A DNA stretch of 49,844 nt from Neisseria iguanae (GTDB taxonomy: Bacteria > Pseudomonadota > Gammaproteobacteria > Burkholderiales > Neisseriaceae): positions 1-49,844 of the forward strand of contig NZ_PXYY01000008.1 of NCBI RefSeq assembly GCF_003013245.1. Reading direction: 5' to 3'. The notes beneath the pieces were generated by a model. The model saw only the letters and a program-made list of their open reading frames with translations. It was not told the origin of the DNA and did no database searches. How positions within the stretch are numbered: position 1 is the stretch's first letter; each line of letters opens with the position of its first letter. Positions 25,407 through 34,111 of the stretch are shown one piece after another. The translations under genes and the position numbers were made by a program.

Positions 25407-25997
25407 ATGCAGAAAACCTTATTGTGTGCAACGGCATTGATGTTGGCGGCTTGCAGAGGAGAAGACGTGTCGTCCGAGCAAAAAGAAGAGCGGGCGCAAG
25501 AGACGGTGAAGTTGTTTGCCGAATCATGTGTAGCGCTTCGTGGCGAACCGGCCCGGGTTGCCGCTTGGGCAAGTGCACAAAATGCACAAGCTATGACGGA
25601 AGGCGATGTCAAAAAATTGCCTTTCGGCATGATGGAACTCGACTGGAACGCCGCTTGGAAACTTGAGAAAAACCAAGCGGCCTATTATCTTAGTCTTGCG
25701 CCGAAAAGTTGCAGCATCAAAACCGAAAAAGCCGATGAAAATATGGTTCGCCAACAATTCATGCAATTGGTTGAACAAACACCGCAAGGCATGAATCAGG
25801 AATTGCGTTCCGAAAAATCCACCCAATCGCCGTTTCCCTTCCGCCAGCTTTCTTATGCATGGCGCGAATCAGGCAGCCCTGAAGAATGGGTGCTGACGGC
25901 TAATACTTCGGTGTCGGAACAATTGCCCGCACAGGCCGCGCTGTATTTTACCCATCAGATTTACCGTTCCAGACCTGTATTGAATCCAACGGACTGA
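25407..25997 (+). CDS. NMCC_0638-like neisserial lipoprotein
   Basis: 196 residues. The N-terminus LLCATALMLAACRGE is a lipoprotein signal with lipobox LAAC. The mature part has two cysteines (in AESCVAL and PKSCSIK) that could form a disulfide, and a C-terminal region with SYAWRESGSPEEWVLTANTS. I recognise it as a neisserial lipoprotein family without known function. A DUS (AGGCCGTCTGAA) ends exactly at the ATG, occupying the place of the ribosome-binding site, so translation may depend on coupling with the tusA-like gene. Confidence 0.7.
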   Translation: MQKTLLCATALMLAACRGEDVSSEQKEERAQETVKLFAESCVALRGEPARVAAWASAQNAQAMTEGDVKKLPFGMMELDWNAAWKLEKNQAAYYLSLAPKSCSIKTEKADENMVRQQFMQLVEQTPQGMNQELRSEKSTQSPFPFRQLSYAWRESGSPEEWVLTANTSVSEQLPAQAALYFTHQIYRSRPVLNPTD

Positions 25998-26061
25998 TTT
26001 TCAGACAGCCTGCTGATTGATGCCGTCTGAAACCGATTGAAATACCCAAAGGAAAACCACC

Positions 26062-27096
26062 ATGCAAACCCTGACCATTATCCAGCCGGACGACATGCAT
26101 TTGCACCTGCGTGACGGTGATGCGCTCAAAGCCGTTGCCCCCTACACCGCCCGCCAAATGGGGCGCGCCGTGATTATGCCCAATCTCAAACCGCCGGTGG
26201 TCAGCGTGGCTGATGCCTTGGCCTATAAGCAGCGTATTTTGACCGCCTTGCCGGAAGGCAGTACTTTCGAGCCATTGATGACGCTGTATCTCACCGACAA
26301 ATCCACACCGGAATTGGTGCGCGAAGCCAAAGCCGCCGGTATTGTCGCCTTCAAACTTTACCCGGCCGGCGCGACCACCAATTCCGATTCCGGCGTGACC
26401 GATTTGTTCCGGCTGATTCCTGTGTTGCAGGAAATGGCCGCGCAAGATATGCGTTTTTTGGTGCACGGCGAAGTAACTGATGCCGAAATCGATATTTTCG
26501 ACCGCGAAGCCGCCTTCATCGAGCATGTGATGAAACCCGTTTTGCAGCAGGTTCCTGATTTGAAAGTGGTGTTTGAACACATCACCACCGCCGATGCCGC
26601 CCGATTGGTGCTGGAAGCAGGCGACAACGTGGCCGCCAGCGTTACCCCGCAACATTTGCTGCTCAACCGCAACGACTTACTGGTCGGTGGCGTGCAGCCT
26701 CACCATTTCTGCCTGCCTGTGTTGAAACGCGAAACCCACCGCCAAGCCTTAGTTGCAGCCGTTACCGGCGACAAAGCGTATAAATTCTTCTTGGGTACCG
26801 ATTCCGCACCGCACGCCAAATCCGCCAAAGAAAACGCCTGTGGCTGTGCCGGTATGTTCAGCGCCATGACCGCCATCGAGCTTTACGCCGAAGTGTTTGA
26901 AAATGCCGGCGCACTCGATAAACTCGAAGCCTTCGCTTCGAAAAACGGCGCACGTTTCTACGGCTTGCCAGAAAACAGCCACACCATTACGTTGGTGAGA
27001 CAAGAGCAAACCGTTCCCGCAAACGTGCCTTACGGTAATGAGGTTTTGGTGCCGATGCGTGCAGGCCAAACTGTGGCTTGGTCGGTACGATATTGA
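26062..27096 (+). CDS. pyrC: Dihydroorotase
   Basis: 344 residues, class II dihydroorotase, catalysing cyclisation of carbamoyl-aspartate in pyrimidine synthesis. Visible: zinc ligands in [10 protein letters not shown], the carbamylated Lys in [13 protein letters not shown] (about residue 100), His ligands in FLVHGE and FEHITT, and the catalytic Asp in [12 protein letters not shown]. Length equals that of E. coli PyrC (348). CAAAGGAAAA upstream is a good ribosome-binding site. It ends near a NIME element and a DUS terminator shared with nusB. Confidence 0.96.
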   Translation: MQTLTIIQPDDMHLHLRDGDALKAVAPYTARQMGRAVIMPNLKPPVVSVADALAYKQRILTALPEGSTFEPLMTLYLTDKSTPELVREAKAAGIVAFKLYPAGATTNSDSGVTDLFRLIPVLQEMAAQDMRFLVHGEVTDAEIDIFDREAAFIEHVMKPVLQQVPDLKVVFEHITTADAARLVLEAGDNVAASVTPQHLLLNRNDLLVGGVQPHHFCLPVLKRETHRQALVAAVTGDKAYKFFLGTDSAPHAKSAKENACGCAGMFSAMTAIELYAEVFENAGALDKLEAFASKNGARFYGLPENSHTITLVRQEQTVPANVPYGNEVLVPMRAGQTVAWSVRY

Positions 27097-27154
27097 TTGA
27101 TACACAAAAAAATCTTGGCAACATTTGTACATTTTAAAAAATTTATAATCCGTC

Positions 27155-27238
27155 ATTTCCCTATAGGTGGGAATCCAGCATGTTAATTGCGTATTTTTCT
27201 TGAAACAGATAAGCTTGGATTCCCGCCTATGGGGGAAT
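27155..27238. repeat. NIME: two dRS3 repeats flanking a short spacer
   Basis: ATTTCCCTATAGGTGGGAAT (27155-27174) and ATTCCCGCCTATGGGGGAAT (27219-27238) are dRS3-type 20-mers in a neisserial intergenic mosaic element, with a 44-bp spacer between them. Adjacent GTC and GAC are conserved. Confidence 0.8.
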
Positions 27239-27285
27239 GACGAACATAGGTTTTTAGTTTGTTTAACTTTGCAAGATAGTAAAAA

Positions 27286-27320
27286 AATGCCGTCTGGAAT
27301 TTAGTCAGACGGCATTTTTT
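27286..27320. terminator. Inverted DUS-like terminator between pyrC and nusB
   Basis: AAAAATGCCGTCTGG and GTCAGACGGCATTTTTT form a stem with A- and T-runs, a bidirectional terminator for the converging pyrC (+) and nusB (-). Here the uptake sequence is the AT form with a mismatch. Confidence 0.8.
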
Positions 27321-27333
27321 ATGCGCTAAACAA

Positions 27334-27759
27334 TCAACCGCGTTTCGGATCATCCGGGCGCAATTGCACGGCCAAACGGTCAAGAATGCCGTTAACGAAT
27401 TTGTAACCGTCGGTGCCGCCGAAGGTTTTAGTGACTTCAATCGCTTCGTTAATGATGACCGGATACGGGGTTTCCGGCATGGCGGATAATTCGTGGCAGG
27501 CCATCAGCAATACGGCACGCTCAATCGGGCTTAAGTCTTTTTCGTCGCGGTCAAGCAGGGGGTGGATGCATTCCATGTATTTTTCGGCATTGTTTTTAGT
27601 GCCGAAGAATAATTTGGTGAACAATTCTTGGTCTGCTTTTTCAAATTCGGGCAGGTCTTGAATGTTTTCAGCCACTTCAGGTGCAGCGGTGTTGTTAATG
27701 TTGGATTGGTACAAGGCTTGTACCGCAAGCTCGCGGGCGCGGCGGCGTGGTGTTTTCAT
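27334..27759 (-). CDS. nusB: Transcription antitermination factor NusB
   Basis: 141 residues, all-helical NusB fold. Visible features: PRRRARELAVQALYQ at the N-terminus (RNA-binding Arg-rich helix), and SPIERAVLLMACHEL and PYPVIINEAIEVTKTFGGTDGYKFVNGILD in the second half, the most conserved part of the family. It binds boxA RNA with NusE (S10) for rRNA antitermination. It lies 69 bases downstream of ribH on the same strand, the standard ribH-nusB order, with a DUS pair (27781-27815) between. Confidence 0.95.
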   Translation of the reverse strand: MKTPRRRARELAVQALYQSNINNTAAPEVAENIQDLPEFEKADQELFTKLFFGTKNNAEKYMECIHPLLDRDEKDLSPIERAVLLMACHELSAMPETPYPVIINEAIEVTKTFGGTDGYKFVNGILDRLAVQLRPDDPKRG

Positions 27760-27828
27760 GGGGATGTCCTTATAAAAGCTTTCAGACGGCCTTATTCATG
27801 ATAGGCCGTCTGAAACAAAGCGTGAGGA

Positions 27829-28314
27829 TTATTCTTCGTCTTCTTCTGCATCGAATTGGTTTTCGAGTAAACGGTTAACCAAATTGGCCATTTCCACCGC
27901 GACTTTGGCGGCATCGGAAGCTTTTTCTTCAATGCGTGCAACGGCTTGTTCGTCGTTTTCGGTGGTCAGGATGGCATTGGCAATCGGGATGTTGTAATCC
28001 AAGCCGACACGGGTCACGCCTGCACCGGATTCGTTCGACACCAATTCAAAATGGTAGGTTTCGCCGCGAATGACCACGCCGATAGCAATCAGGGCGTCGA
28101 AATTTTCGGAAGAAGCGAGATTCATCAAGGCAACCGGCACTTCCAGTGCGCCCGGTACGGTAGCAATGGTGATGTTGTCGTCAGCCACCCCCAATTCTTG
28201 CAGAGTACGGCAGCAGACTTTCAGCATTCCGCTGCCGATTTCATTCGTAAAACGCGCTTGTACAATGCCGATGCGCAGTTGCTTGCCGTTTAAAACGGGT
28301 TCGATAATGTTCAT
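27829..28314 (-). CDS. ribH: 6,7-dimethyl-8-ribityllumazine synthase
   Basis: 161 residues from ATG 28314 ([20 protein letters not shown]); the longer upstream frame is rejected because AAAGGAT lies just before this ATG. RibH condenses the ribityl-diaminouracil with dihydroxybutanone phosphate in riboflavin synthesis. Signatures: [31 protein letters not shown] with the catalytic His, and [12 protein letters not shown]. The C-terminus is acidic (DAEEDEE). Adjacent to nusB as usual. Confidence 0.95.
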   Translation of the reverse strand: MNIIEPVLNGKQLRIGIVQARFTNEIGSGMLKVCCRTLQELGVADDNITIATVPGALEVPVALMNLASSENFDALIAIGVVIRGETYHFELVSNESGAGVTRVGLDYNIPIANAILTTENDEQAVARIEEKASDAAKVAVEMANLVNRLLENQFDAEEDEE

Positions 28315-28369
28315 GTTTAATCCTTTAAAAGTGGTTTCGGACGGTATGATGTAAAGGCCGTCTGAACAA

Positions 28370-28711
28370 TTAATCTTTAGGCTGCCAATCAGCAACGGCT
28401 TGAAATTTGCCGTCTTCGTTCAACTCCCATGCGCTGCCTTGCGGCTCGGTAAGCAGGGCGAAGATATCGGGGTTGTTTTTGGTAATGTCTGGCATGCTGC
28501 ACACGCTGAAATTATCCGGATTGTCGGTGTATTCGTCGCTTTCTTCGCCGGTAAAGAAACGCCAGCCGCTGTCGTTTTCAAAAACCGGTTCTTCGCGGTA
28601 TAAAAAGCCCACCGGCCGACCTTCTTCGGTTACGGTTTTGGCGGCGATGCAGCGGTCGAGTGCGGTTTGCAGGGCTTGGGTAAAAATATTCATAAGGGTT
28701 TGCTTTTCCAT
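28370..28711 (-). CDS. DUF2185-domain protein
   Basis: 113 residues with [32 protein letters not shown] and a C-terminal [10 protein letters not shown] region, typical of DUF2185 proteins, some of which are related to immunity proteins (Imm33-like). The start may be ATG 28711 or the internal methionine MNIFTQ at 28693. It sits upstream of ribH on the same strand with a DUS between. Function unknown; no toxin gene is adjacent. Confidence 0.75.
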   Translation of the reverse strand: MEKQTLMNIFTQALQTALDRCIAAKTVTEEGRPVGFLYREEPVFENDSGWRFFTGEESDEYTDNPDNFSVCSMPDITKNNPDIFALLTEPQGSAWELNEDGKFQAVADWQPKD

Positions 28712-28879
28712 GATATGGAGGGGATTTTACACGATTCGGCTCTTTTTCGCACTCGCTATCGCCCATGAAATTCGGGGATTAATGATACAATAGGCCGTCT
28801 GAAAACCAATCAGCCTTAAAGTGTTTGCATATTTTTAGCAGAGTATGGAAACCCGTTCGGGCTGCGTAAAAGGAAACCG

Positions 28880-29596
28880 ATGAAATCCGATGTATTGAAG
28901 CAGCAGGCGCACCATAGAATCCAACGGCATTTGGGTTATAAGTTCAGCCGTATCGAATTATTGCAGCAAGCCTTGACCCACCGAAGTTTCAGCGCGAAAC
29001 ACAACGAGCGTTTCGAGTTTGTCGGCGATGCGGTTTTGAATTACACCATCGCCAAAATGTTGTTTGACGCATTCCCCAAATTAGCCGAAGGGGAATTGTC
29101 ACGCTTGCGTGCCAATTTGGTGAATGAAGGCGTATTGGCAGAAATTGCGTTAGAAATGAATGTCGGTGACGGTTTGTATTTAGGTACGGGCGAACTCAAA
29201 AGCGGCGGTTTCAGACGGCCTTCCATCTTGGCCGATGCCATGGAAGCCATGTTCGCCGCCGTGAGTTTTGATGCCGATTTTGCCACGGCGGAAAAAGTGG
29301 TGCGCCATTTGTTTTCCGAACGTGTGAAATGTATCGATTTCAAAAATCAGGGCAAAGACAACAAAACCTCGCTGCAAGAAGCCCTGCAAGCCCGCCGTTT
29401 GGCCTTGCCGAAATACCGCATCGAAGCGCAAATCGGTTCGGCTAATGACAGCCAATTTGTGATTGCCTGCGATTTGGGCGAACTCGGTTTTATCTGCAAA
29501 GCGCAAGGCTCCAGCCGCAAAGCCGCCGAGCAGGAAGCCGCTGCCGAAGCTTTGGAATGGTTGGAGCAGCACTATCCCATGAAGCGCAAAAAATAA
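28880..29596 (+). CDS. rnc: Ribonuclease III
   Basis: 238 residues. Catalytic domain (1-155) with the signature NERFEFVGDAVLNY, where Glu and Asp coordinate Mg2+, and the second acidic cluster in ADAMEAMFAA. The C-terminal double-stranded RNA-binding domain (about 160-232) includes KTSLQEALQAR and GSSRKAAEQEAAAEALEWL. It processes rRNA precursors and cleaves sRNA-mRNA duplexes. A DUS lies inside the gene (29208-29220), read as GFRRPSI. It is followed by a frameshifted small gene and then era, the widespread rnc-era order. Confidence 0.95.
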   Translation: MKSDVLKQQAHHRIQRHLGYKFSRIELLQQALTHRSFSAKHNERFEFVGDAVLNYTIAKMLFDAFPKLAEGELSRLRANLVNEGVLAEIALEMNVGDGLYLGTGELKSGGFRRPSILADAMEAMFAAVSFDADFATAEKVVRHLFSERVKCIDFKNQGKDNKTSLQEALQARRLALPKYRIEAQIGSANDSQFVIACDLGELGFICKAQGSSRKAAEQEAAAEALEWLEQHYPMKRKK

Positions 29597-29611
29597 GAAG
29601 GGGGGAACCGT

Positions 29612-30063
29612 ATGAAATTTTTGATGATTATCGGCGTGTTGGTAGTCGTGACCATGACAGCGTATGCCGCTTATTTATGGCTGAAAGTGTACCGCCAAAA
29701 CCAACAAACCAAACAAGCCCAAGACAAACGCCGTCGCAAACTGGCGCAAAGTATAGACCTGATTGCCATGGTAATGGCGCAGGGGCAATGCAATTTATCC
29801 GAAGGCGTGTTGCGGCTCAAACCTTTGGCCGAATCCGCCGGATTGGATTTCAGCTTATACCGGCCATGAATAAGCTGCATGATGTGGTCGCCGGTATGCC
29901 AGTTTCGGCCGAACGCCGGCAACTTAAGCGTAGCGAACGCATGAAATTAGACTTAATCCGCGAAAGCAGTGAAGCCGGTTTGGAAACCGAGATTGTGGCC
30001 GAAGCCGTTAATATGCGCCGGGCTGTACAAGTGTGGCTGCCAAAGCAGACAAAGTGCTCATAA
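29612..30063 (+). pseudogene. DUF2489-family protein, single frameshift
   Basis: ATG 29612 after AAGGGGGGAA opens MKFLMIIGVLVVVTMTAYAA, a membrane anchor, then a charged segment and GQCNLSEGVLRLKPLAE, and stops at 29869. The next frame continues at once with PAMNKLHDVVAGMP, RSERMKLDLIRESSEAG and AVQVWLPKQ to a stop at 30063. Adding one C at about 29860 joins the halves as SLYPAMNKL. Together they give the usual 150-residue DUF2489 layout. Either a recent single-base deletion or a sequencing error. It sits between rnc and era. Confidence 0.75.
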
Positions 30064-30124
30064 TTGAAGCTCGTTTGTTTTCAGACGGCCTTCCTCTTCG
30101 GAACTAATAAGAACTAATAAATAT

Positions 30125-30162
30125 TTCAGACGGCTTGTTTTAATGAACAGGCCGTCTGAAAA
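30125..30162. terminator. Inverted DUS pair before era
   Basis: TTTCAGACGGC and GCCGTCTGAAA separated by about 17 bases, followed by an AT-rich stretch. It precedes era by about 20 bases, so rnc and era transcription may be partly uncoupled. Confidence 0.6.
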
Positions 30163-30183
30163 TAAAAAATATGAAAGACAGAC

Positions 30184-31113
30184 ATGGACATTGAAACCTT
30201 CTTAAACAACAAATCCCAACGCAGCGAAGGCTACCGTTGCGGCTTCGTGGCCATCGTCGGCCGGCCGAACGTAGGTAAATCCACGCTGATGAACCATTTA
30301 ATCGGTCAAAAAATCAGTATTACCAGCAAAAAAGCCCAAACCACACGTAACTGTGTAACCGGTATTTATACCGACGACACCGCGCAATTTGTGTTCGTCG
30401 ATACCCCCGGTTTCCAAGTCAACCACCGCAATGCCCTAAACGACCGCCTGAATCAAAACGTCACCGAAGCCTTGAGCGGTGTGGATGTGGTGGTTTTTGT
30501 GATGGAAGCCATGCGCTTTACCGATGCTGATCGTGTGGTATTGAAACAACTGCCGAAACACACGCCCGTGTTACTGGTAGTCAACAAAATCGATAAAGCC
30601 AAAGCCAAAGACAAATACGCGCTCGAAGCTTTTGTGAATGAAGTGAAAGCCGAATTTAAATTTGCCGGACACGAAGCCGTCAGCGCCAAACACGGCTTGC
30701 GTATTGCCAACCTTTTAGAGCAGCTCAAGCCTTACCTGCCCGAGAGCATACCCATGTATCCGGAAAACATGGTTACCGACAAATCCAGCCGCTTCCTAGC
30801 CATGGAAATCGTGCGCGAAAAATTGTTCCGTTACTTAGGCGAAGAATTGCCTTATGCCATGAATGTGGAAGTGGAACAATTCGAGGAAGAAAAAAGCGGC
30901 CTTTACCGCATCTACATCGCCGTGTTGGTCGATAAAGACAGCCAAAAAGCCATTCTCATCGGCAAAGGCGGCGAACGCCTGAAAAAAATTTCCACAGAAG
31001 CCCGTTTGGACATGGAAAAACTGTTTGATACCAAAGTGTTCTTAAAAGTGTGGGTCAAAGCGAAATCCGGCTGGGCAGACGATATCCGCTTTTTACGTGA
31101 ATTGGGGTTGTAA
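30184..31113 (+). CDS. era: GTPase Era
   Basis: 309 residues. G domain with GRPNVGKSTLMN (P-loop), the G2 region in KKAQTTRNCVTG, DTPGF (G3) and NKIDKAK (G4), followed by a C-terminal KH domain (about 215-300; AILIGKGGERLKKIS contains the GxxG loop). Era binds the 3' end of 16S rRNA and is needed for 30S assembly. The start MDIETFLNN follows GAAAGACAGAC, a weak ribosome-binding site, but it fits the family start. Downstream of rnc, as in many bacteria. Confidence 0.95.
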   Translation: MDIETFLNNKSQRSEGYRCGFVAIVGRPNVGKSTLMNHLIGQKISITSKKAQTTRNCVTGIYTDDTAQFVFVDTPGFQVNHRNALNDRLNQNVTEALSGVDVVVFVMEAMRFTDADRVVLKQLPKHTPVLLVVNKIDKAKAKDKYALEAFVNEVKAEFKFAGHEAVSAKHGLRIANLLEQLKPYLPESIPMYPENMVTDKSSRFLAMEIVREKLFRYLGEELPYAMNVEVEQFEEEKSGLYRIYIAVLVDKDSQKAILIGKGGERLKKISTEARLDMEKLFDTKVFLKVWVKAKSGWADDIRFLRELGL

Positions 31114-31137
31114 GATTGACAGAATAAAGCTGTCTGG

Positions 31138-31490
31138 ACAGCTTTATGGTTAATGCTTCGGATGCGGAAAACGGTGCTTTGCCGATGGACAACGGCACTG
31201 TAATCACGCAAAGTGAAGCCGATGACTTGCTGCCTGACAAGGTAAAAGACATGAAAAATTAAATCGCGGAAACGGTGAAAAAGCCGGATGACGGTTATTT
31301 TTTGCAGGATAAAGAATGATGTTGATTACGGGTTAAGAAGAATCACGCTAATGGGTGATTCCGTTCAATACTCACGGCGGTTGCGGTGTGGGCAGCGGTT
31401 TTGACAATGTCCGCCGCTATGCCAAAAACGCCTGTGTGTTGCAAGGTTTGTCATTGAAAGACGGCATTGAGCGTGACAGGGGGTTTATGA
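31138..31490 (+). pseudogene. Flavodoxin-like protein remnant
   Basis: Scattered coding traces on the plus strand. From about 31350 the frame IPFNTHGGCGVGSGFDNVRR continues with YAKNACVLQGLSLKDGIERD, which matches the C-terminal half of flavodoxin-like proteins (Flavodoxin_4 type: PF-THGG-G-G). Upstream traces such as ASDAENGALPMDNGTV are in the same region but interrupted by stops. No start and no intact FMN loop remain. Confidence 0.45.
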
Positions 31491-31529
31491 TAAGGTTTCC
31501 GGCGGTTTTTATCATCCCTAATGTCCGAT

Positions 31530-31640
31530 AGGCCTGATTTTCAAAAGCAATTTCCTTATATTGATGTACATGTGGTCGCCAGCAACCGCAAGGCGGATTT
31601 GATTGCTGATGGTTTTGACGTGGTGGTGCGTGTGGTTGGG
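31530..31640 (+). pseudogene. LysR-type regulator fragment
   Basis: The frame FQKQFPYIDVHVVASNRKAD continues as LIADGFDVVVRV, the start of the LysR effector-binding domain (FxxxYPxIxVEVxxSxRxVDLIxxGxDxxxR). Only about 35 codons survive, with the DNA-binding domain and C-terminus missing. Confidence 0.6.
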
Positions 31641-31808
31641 TGCATTCATCCCAAATTTAGTAATCAAACTTGGGACTAGCGCTGCTGTTAAAAAGATGTT
31701 GAAATTGGGCTACGAAATTGGTATCAGGATAACAAATTATCGACTGTTTAAATTCAGCTCGTGTAAATTACCGTTCTAAGATTGAGATTGCATTGTTAGG
31801 CCTTTAAG

Positions 31809-31845
31809 GCGTTAAAGGTGTTGGCTCATAAACCAACACCTTTTC
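31809..31845 (+). terminator. Rho-independent terminator-like hairpin
   Basis: AAAGGTGTTGG, an 8-nt loop and CCAACACCTTTT form a perfect 11-bp stem ending in T residues. No complete gene precedes it; it probably belonged to the LysR or flavodoxin remnants. Confidence 0.65.
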
Positions 31846-31879
31846 ACATTAGAAAAAATCCAGCAATGCCACAATTACA

Positions 31880-32205
31880 GCAAAAAATAAAGACCATCAG
31901 CCTGTCGGTATAGGGCAAATGGCCGCGTTTGTTATCCCAAACAGATGTGGGTGAATCCACTTGTCACCGTATCAGTCACTGTACGCATTTTGTAGGACGG
32001 CAAAACCACATTAACGGGATGGAAAACTTTTGGAACCGGGCAAAGCGCATGCTACGGAAATAGAATGGAATTGACCGGAAATCTTTTCCATTATTCCGGA
32101 AAGAATGTGGGTTTCGTTTTAACTGTGGTACACCAAAAGAACAACTGAAAATTTTGCGAATTTTGGTGTGATATTTGGGGCTAATCTACGCCAGCTCCTA
32201 AAATA
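31880..32205 (+). pseudogene. IS1595-family transposase remnant (3' half)
   Basis: The plus strand reads GRQNHINGMENFWNRAKRML then a stop, then NGIDRKSFPLF, KECGFRFNCGTPKEQLKIL, and ends with GGGGCTAATC at the right inverted repeat. This copy keeps the third catalytic acidic residue (HINGMENFW), unlike the full-length copies, so it is a useful in-window reference for the ancestral sequence. Confidence 0.7.
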
Positions 32206-32312
32206 ATAAAGCAAAATGCGGTTTTAACGTGTTTTATCACTATATGCCCTTTCTTATTCATTGGGAAATGCCGTTGAAACATTTTCAGACGGCATTTAAA
32301 ATATATCAGCAA

Positions 32313-33743
32313 TTAGCCGTGCAAAGCACGTTTGTCAACAGTCAATGCCGCTTCATGCAATACTTCCGACAAGGTCGGATGCGCATGTATGATGCGGGCG
32401 ATGTCTTCACTGCTGGCCGAGAATTCCAAGCTAGTCACGCCTTCAGATACCAATTCGCTGACTACCGGGCCAATCATGTGCACGCCCAAAATGCGGTCTG
32501 TTTTTGCACAAGCCAACACTTTGATGATGCCTTTGGCTTTTCCCATGGCCAATGCACGGCCGTTGGCGCCAAAGCCTGAAGTGCCTTTTTTATATTCAAC
32601 GCCTTCGGCTTTCAGCTGCTCTTCAGTTTTACCCACCCAAGCAATTTCAGGATCAGTGTAAATCACGAACGGTACGCTGTTGAAGTCGATATACGGTTTC
32701 TGACCTGCAATGCGTTCAACCACGGCGACACCTTCATCGCTGGCTTTGTGTGCCAACATCGGGCCGCGAACCACATCACCAATTGCCCAAACATTCGGCA
32801 AGTTGGTTTTGCAATCACCATCTACTTTGATGAAACCGCGTTCGTCTTTTTCCAAGCCTACTGCTTCGACATTCAAACCGTTGGTGTTTGGAATCCGGCC
32901 GATGGCTACAATCAATTTATCAAATGTTTCAGATTTGGCTTCGTCTTTAGCGGTTTTGTATTGAACAGTTACCCTTTTTTCGGCTTTAATCTCACTGATT
33001 TTCACACCCAATTGGATTTCCAAACCTTGTTCTTTAGTGAAGAATTTGAACGCTTCTTTAGCAATTTGCTGGTCGGCAGCAGCCAAGAAAGTCGGTGCAG
33101 CTTCCAAAATGGTTACTTCCGAACCCAAGCGCTTCCATACCGAACCCATTTCCAAGCCGATTACGCCGGAACCGATAACACCCAATTTAGCCGGTATTTC
33201 AGTCAGGTTCAATGCACCTTCGTTGTCCAACACATTCATATTATCGATGGGAATCTGTGGCAGCGGACGTGGTACAGAACCGGTCGCGACAATCACGTGC
33301 TTGGTTTCAACAACAATTTTTTCGCCTTTATTATCCACTTCGATTTGATACAAATCGCCGTTTTTGCCTTTGAAAGAACCCAAGCCGAACAAGCTGTCAA
33401 CTTTATTCTTTTGGAACAGGAATTTCACGCCACCAGTCAATTTATTAACTATACCGTCTTTGCGTTCTATCATTTTAGCGGTATCAAATTTGATGTCGCC
33501 CAAGGTAATACCGTGTTCAGCAAAATCGTGTTGTGCCGCATGGAAATGCTCTGAAGATTGCAACAAGGCTTTTGATGGGATACAACCTACGTTCAAGCAA
33601 GTACCGCCCAAAGCAGGCGCATCACCTGCTTTATTAACGCCTGCATCAATACAGGCAGTTTTGAAACCCAATTGTGCAGCGCGTATGGCAGCAACATAAC
33701 CGCCAGGACCCGCACCGATAACTACTACATCATATTGTGGCAT
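32313..33743 (-). CDS. lpdA: Dihydrolipoyl dehydrogenase (E3) of the 2-oxoglutarate dehydrogenase operon
   Basis: 476 residues from ATG 33743 ([19 protein letters not shown]). E3 reoxidises dihydrolipoamide with NAD+. Visible: FAD-binding GAGPGG, the redox disulfide in [19 protein letters not shown]-binding [13 protein letters not shown], the second FAD motif [16 protein letters not shown], and the catalytic His-Glu pair in [13 protein letters not shown]. It is the last gene of the TCA block, separated from sucB by a small lipoprotein gene. Its leader contains ACAAAGGA, complementary to 8 bases of the sibling sRNAs. Confidence 0.93.
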   Translation of the reverse strand: MPQYDVVVIGAGPGGYVAAIRAAQLGFKTACIDAGVNKAGDAPALGGTCLNVGCIPSKALLQSSEHFHAAQHDFAEHGITLGDIKFDTAKMIERKDGIVNKLTGGVKFLFQKNKVDSLFGLGSFKGKNGDLYQIEVDNKGEKIVVETKHVIVATGSVPRPLPQIPIDNMNVLDNEGALNLTEIPAKLGVIGSGVIGLEMGSVWKRLGSEVTILEAAPTFLAAADQQIAKEAFKFFTKEQGLEIQLGVKISEIKAEKRVTVQYKTAKDEAKSETFDKLIVAIGRIPNTNGLNVEAVGLEKDERGFIKVDGDCKTNLPNVWAIGDVVRGPMLAHKASDEGVAVVERIAGQKPYIDFNSVPFVIYTDPEIAWVGKTEEQLKAEGVEYKKGTSGFGANGRALAMGKAKGIIKVLACAKTDRILGVHMIGPVVSELVSEGVTSLEFSASSEDIARIIHAHPTLSEVLHEAALTVDKRALHG

Positions 33744-33791
33744 TTGAAATCCTTTGTCCTTCAAAAAGAATGTGTTGACAAGAAGTGATGC

Positions 33792-34058
33792 CTAGCGTTT
33801 AAGGCGGCATGAATAAGGGCTAAATTCCTTCACTTCTGTGCGTGTGATGTTGTTGTAAACGCGAATGGTCGCATTCGGGTAAGTTTGGCATAACGATTGG
33901 CGCGCCATTTGAATGCCCGCTTTATTGCTGTCCAGCGCAAATTTTTTATTCAATTGCTGCCCTTGTGCATTATAAGCGTTTACCGAATATTCCTTACCGG
34001 ATAAAGCCGAACAGGCTGACAAAATGCCTACAATCAGAAAAATAACCGTTTTTTTCAT
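33792..34058 (-). CDS. Small lipoprotein-like protein inside the TCA operon
   Basis: 88 residues. The signal MKKTVIFLIVGILSACSALS has a lipobox (LSAC). The mature part (YSVNAYNAQGQQLNKKF, QMARQSLCQTYPNATIRV, SPYSCRLKR) contains two further cysteines that may form a disulfide, and has no family I recognise. It lies between sucB and lpdA on the same strand, so it is probably co-transcribed with central-metabolism enzymes although it should act in the periplasm or envelope. Confidence 0.65.
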   Translation of the reverse strand: MKKTVIFLIVGILSACSALSGKEYSVNAYNAQGQQLNKKFALDSNKAGIQMARQSLCQTYPNATIRVYNNITRTEVKEFSPYSCRLKR

Positions 34059-34079
34059 GTTTCATACTCTTCAACACGC

Positions 34080-34107
34080 TTTCAGACGGCCTTTAAGGCC
34101 GTCTGAA
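34080..34107. terminator. Inverted DUS pair after sucB
   Basis: TTCAGACGGCC and GGCCGTCTGAA separated by 6 bases lie just beyond the sucB stop on the minus strand. No T-run follows in that direction, so read-through into the lipoprotein and lpdA is possible. Confidence 0.6.
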
Positions 34108-34111
34108 CATA

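Noticed and set aside
27829-28395. Longer ribH start at 28395
   Set aside because: The added 27 residues do not resemble the family and the ATG at 28314 has AAAGGAT just upstream, matching the normal 155-165-residue length.
32748-33554. Long plus-strand ORF (268 codons) opposite lpdA
   Set aside because: It is the antisense shadow of lpdA, whose motifs ([15 protein letters not shown]) are complete. The shadow has no ribosome-binding site and no recognisable domain.
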